A stretch of DNA of 50,393 nucleotides from Verrucomicrobiales bacterium (GTDB lineage: Bacteria; Verrucomicrobiota; Verrucomicrobiia; Limisphaerales; UBA9464), in NCBI GenBank assembly GCA_016793645.1, contig JAEUHD010000282.1:1-50393 (forward strand). Reading direction: 5' to 3'. Each line of letters starts with the position of its first letter. The stretch's first letter is position 1. The notes below the pieces were generated by a model, which was not told where the DNA came from, did no database searches, and saw only the letters and a program-made list of their open reading frames with translations. Below, piece by piece: positions 29,235 through 39,705 of the stretch. The translations under genes were made by a program, and so were the position numbers.

Positions 29235-29645
29235 GCGGACTCCTTCGCCCCAGTGCCTCGCGAAGCGTCGTGGACGGCGGTAGTCCTCTACCGCTTTCCA
29301 TCCCGCCGGGACGCGCTTCGAGGAATGCCGCGCTCCAGCCGCGCGCCACGCGAACTTCCAAAGCGGCAGCTGCGCGACCGCACTCCAAACCCTGGCGGAC
29401 TCCTTCGCCCCAGTGCCTCGCGAAGCGTCTTGGACTGCGGTATCCCTCTACCGCTTTCCGTCCCGCCGGGACGCGGTTCGAAAAATGCCACGCTCCAGCC
29501 GCGCGCCACGCGAACTTCCAAAGCGGCAGCTGCGCGGCCGCACTCCAAACCCTGGCGGACTCCTTCGCCCCAGTGCCTCGCGAAGCGTCTTGGACTGCGG
29601 TAGCCCTCTACCGCTTTCGGTACCCTTCGGGACGCACGACGAAGC
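29235..29645. repeat. 160-bp tandem repeat, about 2.5 copies
   Basis: Units begin with GCGGACTCCTTCGCCCCAGT at 29235, 29395 and 29555 (exact 160-base spacing). The third unit stops matching at about 29618, where TTTCGGTACCCTTCGGGACG replaces the usual TTTCCGTCCCGCCGGGACG. Each unit holds a small inverted repeat (CCGCTTTCCxTCCCGCCGGGACG region). Short open frames run through it on both strands but only reflect the repeated sequence. Just after it (29651-29670) stands a CTGAAGCCCGGACTAC motif like the one in the 47.3-kb repeat. The repeat fills most of the gap between the GNAT and glutamine-synthetase-like genes. Confidence 0.9.
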
Positions 29646-29678
29646 CGGAGCGGGCTGAAGCCCGGACTACGAACCGCC

Positions 29679-31046
29679 TCAGATCTGTTCGAAGTAACGA
29701 CGCTTCTCCCAGTCGGTCACGGCGTTGCCGAAGGCTTCCGACTCCAGTCGTGCGTGGTGGGTGTAGAACTCCACCACGTTGTCCCCGAACGCGGACTTCG
29801 CCAGGGCCGAAGACGCGAAAAGATCCGTGGCGTCCCGAAGACTGTGCGGCAGCCGCGCCAGCTTCGGATCCACATACGCGTTGCCCCGGTACTCCTCGCC
29901 ACAGTCGAGCTTCTCCTCCACACCGGCCAGGCCCGCGGCGAGCATTGCGGCAAAGGCGAGGTACGGATTGGCATCCGCACCCGGCATGCGATTCTCCGGA
30001 CGAAACGAGGAGCCGTGTCCGACGACGCGGAATCCCGTGGTCCGGTTGTCCGTCGCCCACGCCATGCGGGTCGGCGCCCAGCTTCCCGGTTGGTATCGCT
30101 TGTAGCTGTTGATGGTCGGGGCAAAAAACAGACAGAGCTCCGGGGAATACTTCATCAGCCCCCCCAGGAACTGGCGGAACAGGGGCGAAGGCCCCGAATC
30201 ACCGCGTCCCTTGCCACGTCCGGGAGCCGTCACGAAGGCATTGCGGCCGCCCCGCCAGAGGCTGAGGTGGATGTGGCACGAATTGCCGGCCTCGCTCGGG
30301 GCGTACTTGGCCATGAACGTGACGGCCTTGCCGTGCTGTTCCGCAATCTCCTTCACGCCCTGCTTGAACAGCACGTGCATGTCCGCCATGGGCAGCGGCT
30401 CGGCATGGGTGAAGTTGATCTCGTGCTGTCCCCGGCTCCATTCCCCCTTGCTGCTCTCCACCGGTACCCGCGCCGCCGTCATGCCGTTCCGGATCGCCCG
30501 CATGAGCGGCTCGTCACGGGTGGGCTGCATGAGGTGATAGTCGATGCGGTAGTCGCTGGACGGCGCCAGGTCCCGGTAGCCCGCCGCATGGGCGGAGGTG
30601 TACGTCTGGTTGAAGAGGTAGAACTCCAACTCACTCGCGCACTGGCAGGTGAACCCCAGGGACTCCAGACGCTCGAGCTGCCGGCGCAGCACCGACCGGG
30701 GCGCCTCGGGGACCCGTGCGCCGTCCGGACGGTGCAGATCGCAGATCACCAGCGCGGACGCCGCCTGCCACGGGAGGATTCGGATCGTATCCGGATCCGG
30801 ACGCATCTCAAAATCGCCGAATCCCGACTCCCAATTGGCCACGGCGAATCCGTCCAGAGGATCCATCTCCAGGTTCACCGTCAGGAGGTAGTTGCATCCG
30901 TGGGTGCCGTGGCCGGCGACGGACTTGAGAAAGAAGTCCGCCCGAAAGCGCTTTCCCACGAGACGTCCGAAGGGATCGGGAAAGGCGACGAGGACGGTGT
31001 CAATCGCTCCGGACTTCACCTGGGCGGCCAACTGGGCAAGCGTCAT
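29679..31046 (-). CDS. Glutamine-synthetase-family ligase (GSI-like, possibly gamma-glutamylpolyamine synthetase type)
   Basis: 455 residues. The N-terminal beta-grasp region (IDTVLVAFPDPFGRLVGKRF) and the catalytic barrel are present: ASELEFYLF (metal-binding Glu), GEWSRGQHEINFTHAEPL, the CHIHLSLW segment equivalent to the GMHxHxS ATP/metal site, NSYKRYQPGSWAP, and RPENRMPGADANPYLAFAAMLAAGLAG near the C-terminus. The sequence lacks the adenylylation-site tyrosine region of true GlnA and looks like the FluG/PuuA-like group that ligates glutamate to amines. The substrate is uncertain. It begins 125 bp from the prepilin-like gene on the same strand. Confidence 0.93.
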   Translation of the reverse strand: MTLAQLAAQVKSGAIDTVLVAFPDPFGRLVGKRFRADFFLKSVAGHGTHGCNYLLTVNLEMDPLDGFAVANWESGFGDFEMRPDPDTIRILPWQAASALVICDLHRPDGARVPEAPRSVLRRQLERLESLGFTCQCASELEFYLFNQTYTSAHAAGYRDLAPSSDYRIDYHLMQPTRDEPLMRAIRNGMTAARVPVESSKGEWSRGQHEINFTHAEPLPMADMHVLFKQGVKEIAEQHGKAVTFMAKYAPSEAGNSCHIHLSLWRGGRNAFVTAPGRGKGRGDSGPSPLFRQFLGGLMKYSPELCLFFAPTINSYKRYQPGSWAPTRMAWATDNRTTGFRVVGHGSSFRPENRMPGADANPYLAFAAMLAAGLAGVEEKLDCGEEYRGNAYVDPKLARLPHSLRDATDLFASSALAKSAFGDNVVEFYTHHARLESEAFGNAVTDWEKRRYFEQI

Positions 31047-31171
31047 GGACCAAGGCTACGGCGTCCCGCTTCCCGCGAAAAGACACAACCGGGAAGTCAC
31101 CCATCTCGGGGAGGGCACAGGAACTTGTCGTCCAGGAGGTTCCTGGAACGTGCCCGGAGGGCGAGCGGCAG

Positions 31172-31918
31172 CTACCACCACTGGAAGGTGGGATTGGGCG
31201 CCGTGCTCATCCAACTGTCCATCTGCGCGGGGAACCGGAAGTTCTCCACGTGCGAGTCCCCGAACAGGACATTGACGAAGCGCTTGCCCCGCGCGGTATG
31301 CCAGGCGGTCCGCTTGGAGGAGCTCGGCCGGTTGGCGTGCCACACCCAGTCGGCCTGGATCAGCTTGTTGGACGGGCTGCGGGCGATCTCGGATTCGCGG
31401 ATCGAGATCGCCGCCGGGGTCCCCTTCGCCGAGGGCCGTGAATCGCCGGTGACGTGCTTGACGCGAAAGGCATCCACGGCCCACTCCGGGAGGTAGCTGT
31501 TGCCCCATCCCAGCCAGCAGGACTTCACCTGTGGATTCAATTCATCCCCCTGGTCGGACGGGCACTGGAAGACGGCGGGACCGCCCGCGTAGATGTTCAA
31601 CGGGCGGTTGGTCTCCGCGGTGCGTCCGCCGTAATCGCCCGCATTTCCGGACACGTTGGCGTTGGTCCAGTACTTGCCGCCGACATCGCCCCATCCGGAA
31701 TGCACCGGGAAGAAGTCGCGGTTGTCATCGGCGTACATCTTGAAGGCGAGCCCGATCTGCTTCTGGTTGCTGATGCACTTGATGCTTTGCGCCTTGGCCT
31801 TTGCCCGGGCGAGCGCCGGGAGAAGCATTCCGGCGAGAATGGCAATGATGGCGATGACCACCAGCAGCTCGATCAGGGTGAAGCCGGCGGGTGCGGGACG
31901 GGGATTCCGGAGGCGCAT
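31172..31918 (-). CDS. Prepilin-type protein with N-terminal cleavage/methylation motif (H-X9-DG class)
   Basis: 248 residues from the ATG at 31918 ([21 protein letters not shown]); upstream in-frame sequence to 32170 overlaps corA and is not conserved. The type IV prepilin motif [25 protein letters not shown] has Glu5 after the cleavage Gly. It is followed by [35 protein letters not shown], common in very large paralogous families of Verrucomicrobia, Lentisphaerae and Planctomycetes. The C-terminus [21 protein letters not shown] resembles the H-X9-DG processing-associated domain. These proteins are probably surface or pseudopilus-like components; no function is proven. Confidence 0.93.
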   Translation of the reverse strand: MRLRNPRPAPAGFTLIELLVVIAIIAILAGMLLPALARAKAKAQSIKCISNQKQIGLAFKMYADDNRDFFPVHSGWGDVGGKYWTNANVSGNAGDYGGRTAETNRPLNIYAGGPAVFQCPSDQGDELNPQVKSCWLGWGNSYLPEWAVDAFRVKHVTGDSRPSAKGTPAAISIRESEIARSPSNKLIQADWVWHANRPSSSKRTAWHTARGKRFVNVLFGDSHVENFRFPAQMDSWMSTAPNPTFQWW

Positions 31919-32057
31919 GGTTCTAGTTCTCCCCACGCGACGACAAAACGCCAGCCGGCATTCGCGGGAAGTTTTCGCGGCGGCACAGGCCCCACCCCGG
32001 GACGCGTCTTCCGGCTTCCTTCCCCGGGCCGGTCTCCTACCCTCGACCCCGATCCTC

Positions 32058-33056
32058 ATGATCCGTTCGTTCTCCTTCACCACCACCGGACGGTTGCATT
32101 CCCGGGACATCGAAATGTTCCTGATGCCGACCCTGCTGGCGGACACCAACCTGTTTCTCTGGGTGGACATCGAGGCGGCAACCGCGGAGGAGGCCCGTCA
32201 CATCCTCGATGGCGTCTTCCACTTCCACACCCTGTCCGTGGAGGACTGCCTGGGCGAAAGCCCCTCCCCCAAGGTGGAAAGCTACGAGCCCAAGGAGGAC
32301 GACAAGTTCTCGCCGTATCTTTTCATGGTCATCCACGCCGTGGACTTCAATCTGCAGAACGGCCTGTTCGACACCCGGGAACTCAATTTCTTCCTCGGGA
32401 AGAATTTCCTCGTGACCTACCACCCGGTCCCCCTCCGGTGCATCCAGGAAACCGAGGATCGCTGCCTCCGGAGCACCGTCCACGTCGCCCGCGCCCCGGA
32501 TCGCGTGGCCCACGCCCTGCTCGACAGTCTCGTGGACAACTACAAGCCGGCCCTCGAGCAACTGAGCCTGCAGATTGCGGAGCTGGAGGACAGCGTCCTG
32601 CGCCGTCCGGAGCCGGGCACCATCGAGACCATCCTCCGGCTGAAGAAGGAGATCATCCACCTGCGCCAGATCATCGGTCCGCAGCGCGAGGTCATGGCCC
32701 GGTTTGCGCGCGGGGAGTTCAAGCTGGTGCGCGCCCACCTCGTCCCCTACTACCGGAACGTCTACGACGGCCTGTACCACATCAGCGAACTGGCTCAGAA
32801 CTACGCGGATTCGCTGTCCAACATCCTCCAGATCTACCTCAACATCTCCGCCAACCAGACCAGCGAGGTCGTCAAACTGCTGACGCTGATCACCGTGATC
32901 ACGACGCCCCTCATGATTGTGGGCACCTGGTACGGCATGAATTTTGAAAGCATGCCGGAGTTGAAATGGCGGCACGGCTACCTCTACGCCATCGTCCTCA
33001 CGGGCATCACCACGGTGCTGACCTTCCTCTATTTCCGGCGCAAGCGATGGCTCTGA
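32058..33056 (+). CDS. corA: CorA-family divalent-metal transporter
   Basis: 332 residues from the ATG at 32058. A long cytosolic N-terminal domain ([45 protein letters not shown]) is followed by the long stalk helix. Two transmembrane helices come at the end, the first containing [19 protein letters not shown] with the pore signature G293-M-N, the second [20 protein letters not shown]. The end RRKRWL is the typical basic tail. CorA forms pentamers that import Mg2+ (also Co2+, Ni2+). The stop overlaps the start of the histidine kinase by ten bases, so the genes probably form one transcript. Confidence 0.95.
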   Translation: MIRSFSFTTTGRLHSRDIEMFLMPTLLADTNLFLWVDIEAATAEEARHILDGVFHFHTLSVEDCLGESPSPKVESYEPKEDDKFSPYLFMVIHAVDFNLQNGLFDTRELNFFLGKNFLVTYHPVPLRCIQETEDRCLRSTVHVARAPDRVAHALLDSLVDNYKPALEQLSLQIAELEDSVLRRPEPGTIETILRLKKEIIHLRQIIGPQREVMARFARGEFKLVRAHLVPYYRNVYDGLYHISELAQNYADSLSNILQIYLNISANQTSEVVKLLTLITVITTPLMIVGTWYGMNFESMPELKWRHGYLYAIVLTGITTVLTFLYFRRKRWL

Positions 33057-34294
33057 ACAAGACCGGCCGCTCAAAGTCAGGGTTCCTCGACAAGGTGCTG
33101 AACCGGTTGAACCGGCTCGATCCCGAGGGGCTGCAGAGTGTCGTCCAGAGGCTGCAGCGGGAACGGGCGCTGCTGGGGACCCTGTTCAACACCATCGAGG
33201 ACGGCATCGTGGTGCTCGACCACTCCGGGAAGGTGGCGTACCTCAACCAGTCCGCGGCGCAGATCCTGAGCGTGTCCCCGGATGCCACGCTGAACCAACC
33301 CCTCTCCCGCGTCCTTCCCGAACTGGACGCGGCGCTCCTCCGCCCGGCAACCCAGGGACGGGTCGTCCGTTGTGAACTGGAGCTCCAGATCCCGCGCCCG
33401 CGGTACCTGCGGCTTTACGCCGCCCCCATCGAGGACGATCCCGGGGCGCGCCTGGTCCTGGTGCTGCACGACGCCACGGAACTTCGCCACACGACCCGCA
33501 AGACGGTGGAGGCCGAGCGGGGTCATGCGCTCACCCTGCTCGCGGCCAGCGTGGCCCACGAGATTGGGAATCCGCTCAACGCCCTCCACATCCACCTCCA
33601 GCTCATGGATCGCGAAGTGCGCAAACTGCAGGGGCGGAGCACGACCGATCCGGGCCCGGTCGCGGAGCGACTGGAGCGCTACCTCGAGGTCGCCAAGGGC
33701 GAGGTGACGCGGCTGGATTACATCATCACCGACTTCCTCCAGGCGGTGCGCCCCTCCGCGCCGCGACTGCGGGACGGTTCCGTCAACGACGTCGTGGATG
33801 AGGCGCTCCGGTTGCTGGGACCCGAACTTGAAAATCGCGGGCTTCAGGTCGTCACCCGGCTCGGACGGGGCATCCCGGAGGTGCGACTGGATCCCGCCCA
33901 GATCAAGCAGGCCCTGCTGAATCTGGTGAAGAACGCCATGCAATCCATGACCAAGGGCGGCACGCTGACGCTGTCCACCGGCACCACTCCCGACGACGTA
34001 TGGCTCGCCGTGGCGGATACCGGATCGGGCATCGCCGCGGATCAACTGAACCGGCTGTTCGAACCCCTCTACACCACCAAACGACGGGGGAGCGGACTGG
34101 GACTGATGGTGGTGCAGCGGATCGTGCGGGACCACGGCGGCCGCATTGACGTCGAAAGCGAGGTGGGCCGCGGCACCACGTTCCGGATCCGGCTGCCGCG
34201 ACAGAAGCTGATTGCGCTGGAGTTCCCCTCACCTTCGCCCATGCCCCCTCCTTCACCCTCTCCGGTGGCGCCGGAATCCCCGCGCCAACCTTGA
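33047..34294 (+). CDS. Soluble PAS-domain sensor histidine kinase
   Basis: 415 residues from the ATG at 33047, which overlaps the corA end. There is no membrane segment. A coiled lead (VLNRLNRLDPEGLQSVVQRLQRERALLGTLF) is followed by a PAS domain (about 45-145: TIEDGIVVLDHSGKVAYLNQSAAQIL). The H box is at H171 (VAHEIGNPLNALHIHLQLM), then DYIITDFLQAVRP and N, G1, F and G2 boxes (LLNLVKNAMQSM, VADTGSGIA, LFEPLYTTK, GSGLGLMVV). This is the NtrB-like layout. The C-terminus is a Pro/Ser tail. The cognate partner is the sigma54 regulator 63 bp downstream. Confidence 0.94.
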   Translation: MALNKTGRSKSGFLDKVLNRLNRLDPEGLQSVVQRLQRERALLGTLFNTIEDGIVVLDHSGKVAYLNQSAAQILSVSPDATLNQPLSRVLPELDAALLRPATQGRVVRCELELQIPRPRYLRLYAAPIEDDPGARLVLVLHDATELRHTTRKTVEAERGHALTLLAASVAHEIGNPLNALHIHLQLMDREVRKLQGRSTTDPGPVAERLERYLEVAKGEVTRLDYIITDFLQAVRPSAPRLRDGSVNDVVDEALRLLGPELENRGLQVVTRLGRGIPEVRLDPAQIKQALLNLVKNAMQSMTKGGTLTLSTGTTPDDVWLAVADTGSGIAADQLNRLFEPLYTTKRRGSGLGLMVVQRIVRDHGGRIDVESEVGRGTTFRIRLPRQKLIALEFPSPSPMPPPSPSPVAPESPRQP

Positions 34295-34357
34295 ACTTTC
34301 GCGACGCGGTCCCAGACTGGCGTCGATGCGACCGGACCGGGACACCGCCATCCCCTC

Positions 34358-35731
<1,374 letters not shown>

Positions 35732-35752
35732 ATCGGAACTTGAACGTGCAGG

Positions 35753-36379
35753 TCAGCCTGACCTCCGACGTCGCTCCAGAGATTCCAGTTTTTCAAGGAG
35801 CCCCTTCAGACTCGGGCAGCGGGTCGAGGCTGACTTCCAGTTCCAAGGGCCTCCCACGAACTCGGAAAGGACGGAATTGTACGCGGGACCCTGACGTTTT
35901 CTGCCATTTCGATCCACTTGCACCACGGATTCGCGAATTTCCCTCGACGAGGATTCGTAGGCGAGATCGAGGAGAAACTCCTTGGGATCCATAAGGCACT
36001 CTGGGTCCGGATAAACACGGATCCGGCGGAGTCGAAGAAACTCATTCAGTTCCTCCGAGGATCCCAGCAACCACGCCTCCACCTCCCGAACTGCAATCCG
36101 AAAAAGGAATTCGGAATTTCTCCCTGACGGCAGCCACTCGCGGACCAACGCCGGCGGACACGGATAGCGATCCAAATCAGTCAGTAGCAAAACCGGACAT
36201 AAACGGGCCATTGCATTGAACGCCCGCGCATTCCTGCGCAACTGCCCGGAGCCGCTGTTCTGATAGGGCGTCCTGCATTCGTATTGGGCGAAAGTCCTTC
36301 GATCCCGGAGAATCCGCCGAAGGATTGCCTCACTGAGATCATCCTCGGTCACCAAATCGATGGGGATGACCGTCTTCAA
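35753..36379 (-). CDS. DUF4276-like (Toprim-like) protein, partner of the ATPase at 36376
   Basis: 208 residues from a TTG at 36379 that overlaps the ATPase stop (TTGA); the frame reaches 36628 but that part is a shadow of the ATPase. The N-terminus VIPIDLVTEDDLSEAILRRIL supplies an early acidic residue (E12). VLLLTDLDRY (D68, D70) gives the D-x-D of a Toprim-like fold. The VREVEAWLLG segment with ECLMDPKEFLLDL is also typical of DUF4276-type proteins. Toprim proteins cut or religate nucleic acid with divalent metal. In this two-gene setting it would be the effector, by analogy with OLD/AriB-type systems. That role is inferred. Confidence 0.78.
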   Translation of the reverse strand: MKTVIPIDLVTEDDLSEAILRRILRDRRTFAQYECRTPYQNSGSGQLRRNARAFNAMARLCPVLLLTDLDRYPCPPALVREWLPSGRNSEFLFRIAVREVEAWLLGSSEELNEFLRLRRIRVYPDPECLMDPKEFLLDLAYESSSREIRESVVQVDRNGRKRQGPAYNSVLSEFVGGPWNWKSASTRCPSLKGLLEKLESLERRRRSG

Positions 36380-37530
36380 TCGAAGAGACTCAGTTGCACG
36401 ATGCGATCCGGGGCGGTGCGGGGAAGAACCGCCTCCGCGGGACTCATACCTTCGTCCAGAAGACACTGGATCTCCGCGATATCCGATGCCAGCCGAACGT
36501 GAGTGCCTTCGCTGCCCTGGGGTGCCAGCAGGGCGATATTCTCCGGCAGAATCCCCTCGTTCGAGAAGATCTCGGCACTGTGGGAGGAAACAAAGACCTG
36601 ACGTCCTCGCGCCTGCTGCATTCTCCAAATCAATTCAGGAAGCCGCTTCACAATGGCCGAGTGGAGCGACAATTCCGGTTCCTCCAGCAGGAGGAGATCG
36701 TCGCCCTCGAGCAGGGTCCACAAGAGTCCAATCAGACGCAGCGTCCCATCGGAGAACTGGTCTTCCCGTTGCCGCCCGGCATCGGGGCGCCAATGCTGGT
36801 ACACGGCCTCCAGATGAGGAACCCCCATTTCGTCCTTGGAGACCGTCAGATTTTGCAATTCGGGGACGGCCGCCTTCAGGGCAGTCTCGATCTTTTTGAG
36901 ACGGGCCCGACGGGTCTTCTCAGGCGTCTCCATCACCCGCTCCAGAAAGCGGACTCCAAAGGGATCTTCCCCCGGGAAATCACGCTGGGCGAGTTGGGGA
37001 AACTTGAGCAATTGAGGGACGAGGTGGAGATAAAGGATTCTTCGGAATGCTTCAGCGATCGGCCGGAACGTTTGGTTTCGGCTGATTTGTTCGAGATGGG
37101 TCTCGGTCAATCGAAGATCGTCCTGTCGATCCACGTCCTCGGGACGATCCAGTACCGATTCCCCGTTCCTTCGGACCACCTCACGCTGCACCAGAACCCG
37201 TCGAAGTCCGCGACTCTGTTGAACCAGCGCAATTTCGTAGAACCATCGGGTCGGCGACTCCTCGTCTCCTGAAGCGAGGTCTACTGCAATGACCACCTCG
37301 GGATTCTTGCGAGCAGCCAGACAGCGAATCTTGGAAAGGCCACCCCGCTCCCGGACCGCCTCCTGTACCCCCCCTCCCTCCTTGGCGATGTCCCGGAGAA
37401 ACCGGAACGCGTCCAAGAGGTTCGATTTCCCGCTGGCGTTCGGGCCTGTGATGAACAGGCGCTTCCCCAACTGAAGGTCAACCTCCTTGAAGTTTCGCCA
37501 GTTCTTCAGCCTCAGGCGGGTGAATCTCAC
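36376..37530 (-). CDS. AAA/ABC-type ATPase (AAA_21-like) paired with a Toprim-like gene
   Basis: 384 residues from a GTG at 37530 (VRFTRLRLKNWRNFKEVDLQLG), with GGAT seven bases upstream; the frame continues to 37641 but the family starts here. Walker A is GPNASGKS (29-36), followed by NLLDAFRFL. A mid-region of charged helices comes next, then the ABC signature region (QFSDGTLRLIGLLW), Walker B LLLLEEPELSLH and the switch His in VSSHSAEIF. This is the SMC/RecF-like class of stand-alone ATPases found in OLD, PARIS and related defence systems. It is coupled to the following gene by the four-base overlap, and the pair is isolated from the neighbours by orientation. Confidence 0.9.
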   Translation of the reverse strand: MRFTRLRLKNWRNFKEVDLQLGKRLFITGPNASGKSNLLDAFRFLRDIAKEGGGVQEAVRERGGLSKIRCLAARKNPEVVIAVDLASGDEESPTRWFYEIALVQQSRGLRRVLVQREVVRRNGESVLDRPEDVDRQDDLRLTETHLEQISRNQTFRPIAEAFRRILYLHLVPQLLKFPQLAQRDFPGEDPFGVRFLERVMETPEKTRRARLKKIETALKAAVPELQNLTVSKDEMGVPHLEAVYQHWRPDAGRQREDQFSDGTLRLIGLLWTLLEGDDLLLLEEPELSLHSAIVKRLPELIWRMQQARGRQVFVSSHSAEIFSNEGILPENIALLAPQGSEGTHVRLASDIAEIQCLLDEGMSPAEAVLPRTAPDRIVQLSLFD

Positions 37531-37733
37531 GGGGCTATCCTGCACGAAATCGAGGGGGAGATTGAAGAGGCAAGTTGGGAAAGGGACCGAAGGCCCTCCC
37601 GACGCGAACTCCCACAACAAACCATGAACGCGTGCACCCAATGCCGGTCACAAGGGGAGGCCCAACGAAGATACGGCGACAGGGAACGCTTTTCTTCCCC
37701 GCCCGCTCATGGGCATCCTGACGGTTCGAACGC

Positions 37734-39572
37734 ATGAAGCCTTCCGACCCCCCATCAGGGATCCAGACGCTGGTCCACTACCTCGAGGTGGGTGCCGGCC
37801 AGGTCTGGCTCCGCAGACTCCTGGCGGTGATCCTCGTGGTCCTGTTTGTGGTGATCTACCAGACCACCGAGGCCAGGAACTTCTCGGCGCCGGACGCCAT
37901 GGACGCCGCCCAACTCGGGCGCAACCTCGCTGAAGGACGCGGCTATACGACCTCCTTCATCCGTCCGCTCAGCCTCCATCTGCTCCAGGAGCGGGCCATC
38001 GCCGTCGGTGCCGACCCCCAGGCCGTCATCACCGCACCGCATCCGGATCTGGAGAATCCCCCGGTCTATCCGGTGCTGCTGGCAGCGCTCTTCAAGGTCC
38101 TGCCGGCACAGTTCCACTACGGCCTCCCGACGGATCAGTTCTTCCGGCGTCCCTATGCGGAGGTCGCCATCAGCACGGCGAACCTGGCCATTTTCGCGGT
38201 GATCGTTGTTCTCGTGGCCTGGCTCGGACGCCGCCTCTTCGACCCCACCGTCGGTTTCCTCGCCGCCGGCACCACGCTGGTCACGGAACACTTCTGGCGA
38301 TTCGCAAATTCCGGTTTGCCCACCCTGTTGTTGATGCTGCTGGTCCTGGTTCTGGTGCATCTCCTGGTGAGCCTGGATCGCGCCGCGGCGGCACCGGCCC
38401 CCTCGGGAAGCCGCCTGGCGTCGCTCGTCCTCGGGGCCGGCATCGTGATCGGGATCGCCTGCATGACGCGCTACGCGTTTGCCTGGCTCGTGGTGCCGGT
38501 GTCGGCCTTTGTGTTGTGGCGCGGGGGGAAATGGAAGGGCCGCCTGGTCCTCCTGCTCCTCGTGACGGTGGCCGTCCTGTCGGTGCCCTGGCTGGTCCGC
38601 AATTGGCGCCTGTGCGGAAACCCGTTCGGCATCACCCTGCACTCGGTCATCGCGAACACGGAATCCTTTGCGGGAGACCGCCTCGAGCGTTCACAGCACC
38701 CCCGCCTTGACCAGATGCACCGGATGGAGCCGGTCTATAAACTGGTCCGGAACGTCGGGGACACCCTGCGCGACGAGATTCCCCGGTTGGGTGGCAGCTG
38801 GCTCACCGCCTTCTTTCTGGTCGGCCTGCTCGTCCCGTTCCGGGATGACACGCGAAATCGAATCCGATGGTTCGTCGTCGCCACGCTCGGGATCCTGACG
38901 GTGATCCAGTCCGCCATCCGCACCTCGCTCTCCACCGGGTTCGGCTTCATCACCGGGGAAAACCTGATCGTCACCCTCGCCCCGGTGGCGTTTGTTTTCG
39001 GGGCGGGATTGGTGGTGCTCCTGCTGGACCAGATCGAATGGCCGGCCCCGCTGCTCCGGACGCTGGTGCTGAACGTGGTCCTCTTTGGATTGAGCGCCCC
39101 CTTTCTGATCACCTGCCTCCCGCCACGCTCCCTGGCCCTGTGCGATCCGCCCTACCGCCCGGCCATCATCCGGGAATTCGCGGGATTCACCCCGCAGAAT
39201 ACACTCTTCATGAGCGACATTCCCTGGGCGGTCGCCTGGTACGGTCCGCGGGAATGCGTCTGGGCAACCCTGCGCGTCCTGGATGACCCCGAGGCCAACG
39301 TCAACAACCGCCGTGAGGACTTCTTCGTATTCGCCGAGGCACGACGCCCCATCCGGGCCGTGTACCTGTCCCCGTATTGGGCGGACCAGCCCATGCGGGC
39401 CCGGTTCTTCGGGGATCCCGATTTCGCCTGGGGCCGGTTCTATCTCGACGTCATGTTGCGGCAAAACGTCCCGGCCGGATTCCCGCTCAAGAACGTCCTG
39501 GGCGGTTCGTACATGATCAATGGTCACTTCCTCGCTGCGGAGAAGGACTATTGGAACCAACTGGACCGCTGA
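37734..39572 (+). CDS. GT39/PMT-like membrane glycosyltransferase or related GT-C protein
   Basis: 612 residues. About ten membrane helices are followed by a soluble C-terminal region (from about 465). The first periplasmic loop has NFSAPDAMDAAQLGRNLAEGRGYTTSFIRP (acidic D54/D57), matching the catalytic-loop pattern D-x(n)-A-x-x-L-x-x-G-x-G-Y of GT-C enzymes that use polyprenyl-phosphate sugars. The protein probably transfers a sugar on the outer face of the inner membrane. The acceptor and donor are unknown. No other glycan genes are adjacent; ugd is about 10 kb away. Confidence 0.85.
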   Translation: MKPSDPPSGIQTLVHYLEVGAGQVWLRRLLAVILVVLFVVIYQTTEARNFSAPDAMDAAQLGRNLAEGRGYTTSFIRPLSLHLLQERAIAVGADPQAVITAPHPDLENPPVYPVLLAALFKVLPAQFHYGLPTDQFFRRPYAEVAISTANLAIFAVIVVLVAWLGRRLFDPTVGFLAAGTTLVTEHFWRFANSGLPTLLLMLLVLVLVHLLVSLDRAAAAPAPSGSRLASLVLGAGIVIGIACMTRYAFAWLVVPVSAFVLWRGGKWKGRLVLLLLVTVAVLSVPWLVRNWRLCGNPFGITLHSVIANTESFAGDRLERSQHPRLDQMHRMEPVYKLVRNVGDTLRDEIPRLGGSWLTAFFLVGLLVPFRDDTRNRIRWFVVATLGILTVIQSAIRTSLSTGFGFITGENLIVTLAPVAFVFGAGLVVLLLDQIEWPAPLLRTLVLNVVLFGLSAPFLITCLPPRSLALCDPPYRPAIIREFAGFTPQNTLFMSDIPWAVAWYGPRECVWATLRVLDDPEANVNNRREDFFVFAEARRPIRAVYLSPYWADQPMRARFFGDPDFAWGRFYLDVMLRQNVPAGFPLKNVLGGSYMINGHFLAAEKDYWNQLDR

Positions 39573-39705
39573 GACCCGGCCCGTGGAAACGCGCCCCGGG
39601 TCCCTCCCGGCAGGAACCCACCCGTCCGGACACCCGTCGTTTGCCCCGCGGATTTCGGGCGTTGCGCCGACGGCGGCGTCACGATACAACCCGCCCCCGT
39701 TGATC

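Noticed and set aside
29235..29645. Possible CRISPR array
   Set aside because: The unit is 160 bp with no short repeat/unique spacer alternation, and no cas genes are present.
29222..29660. Short proteins in the 160-bp repeat (peptides with DCGSPLPLS)
   Set aside because: They exist in several frames on both strands only because the DNA is repeated; no start signal or conservation pattern supports coding.
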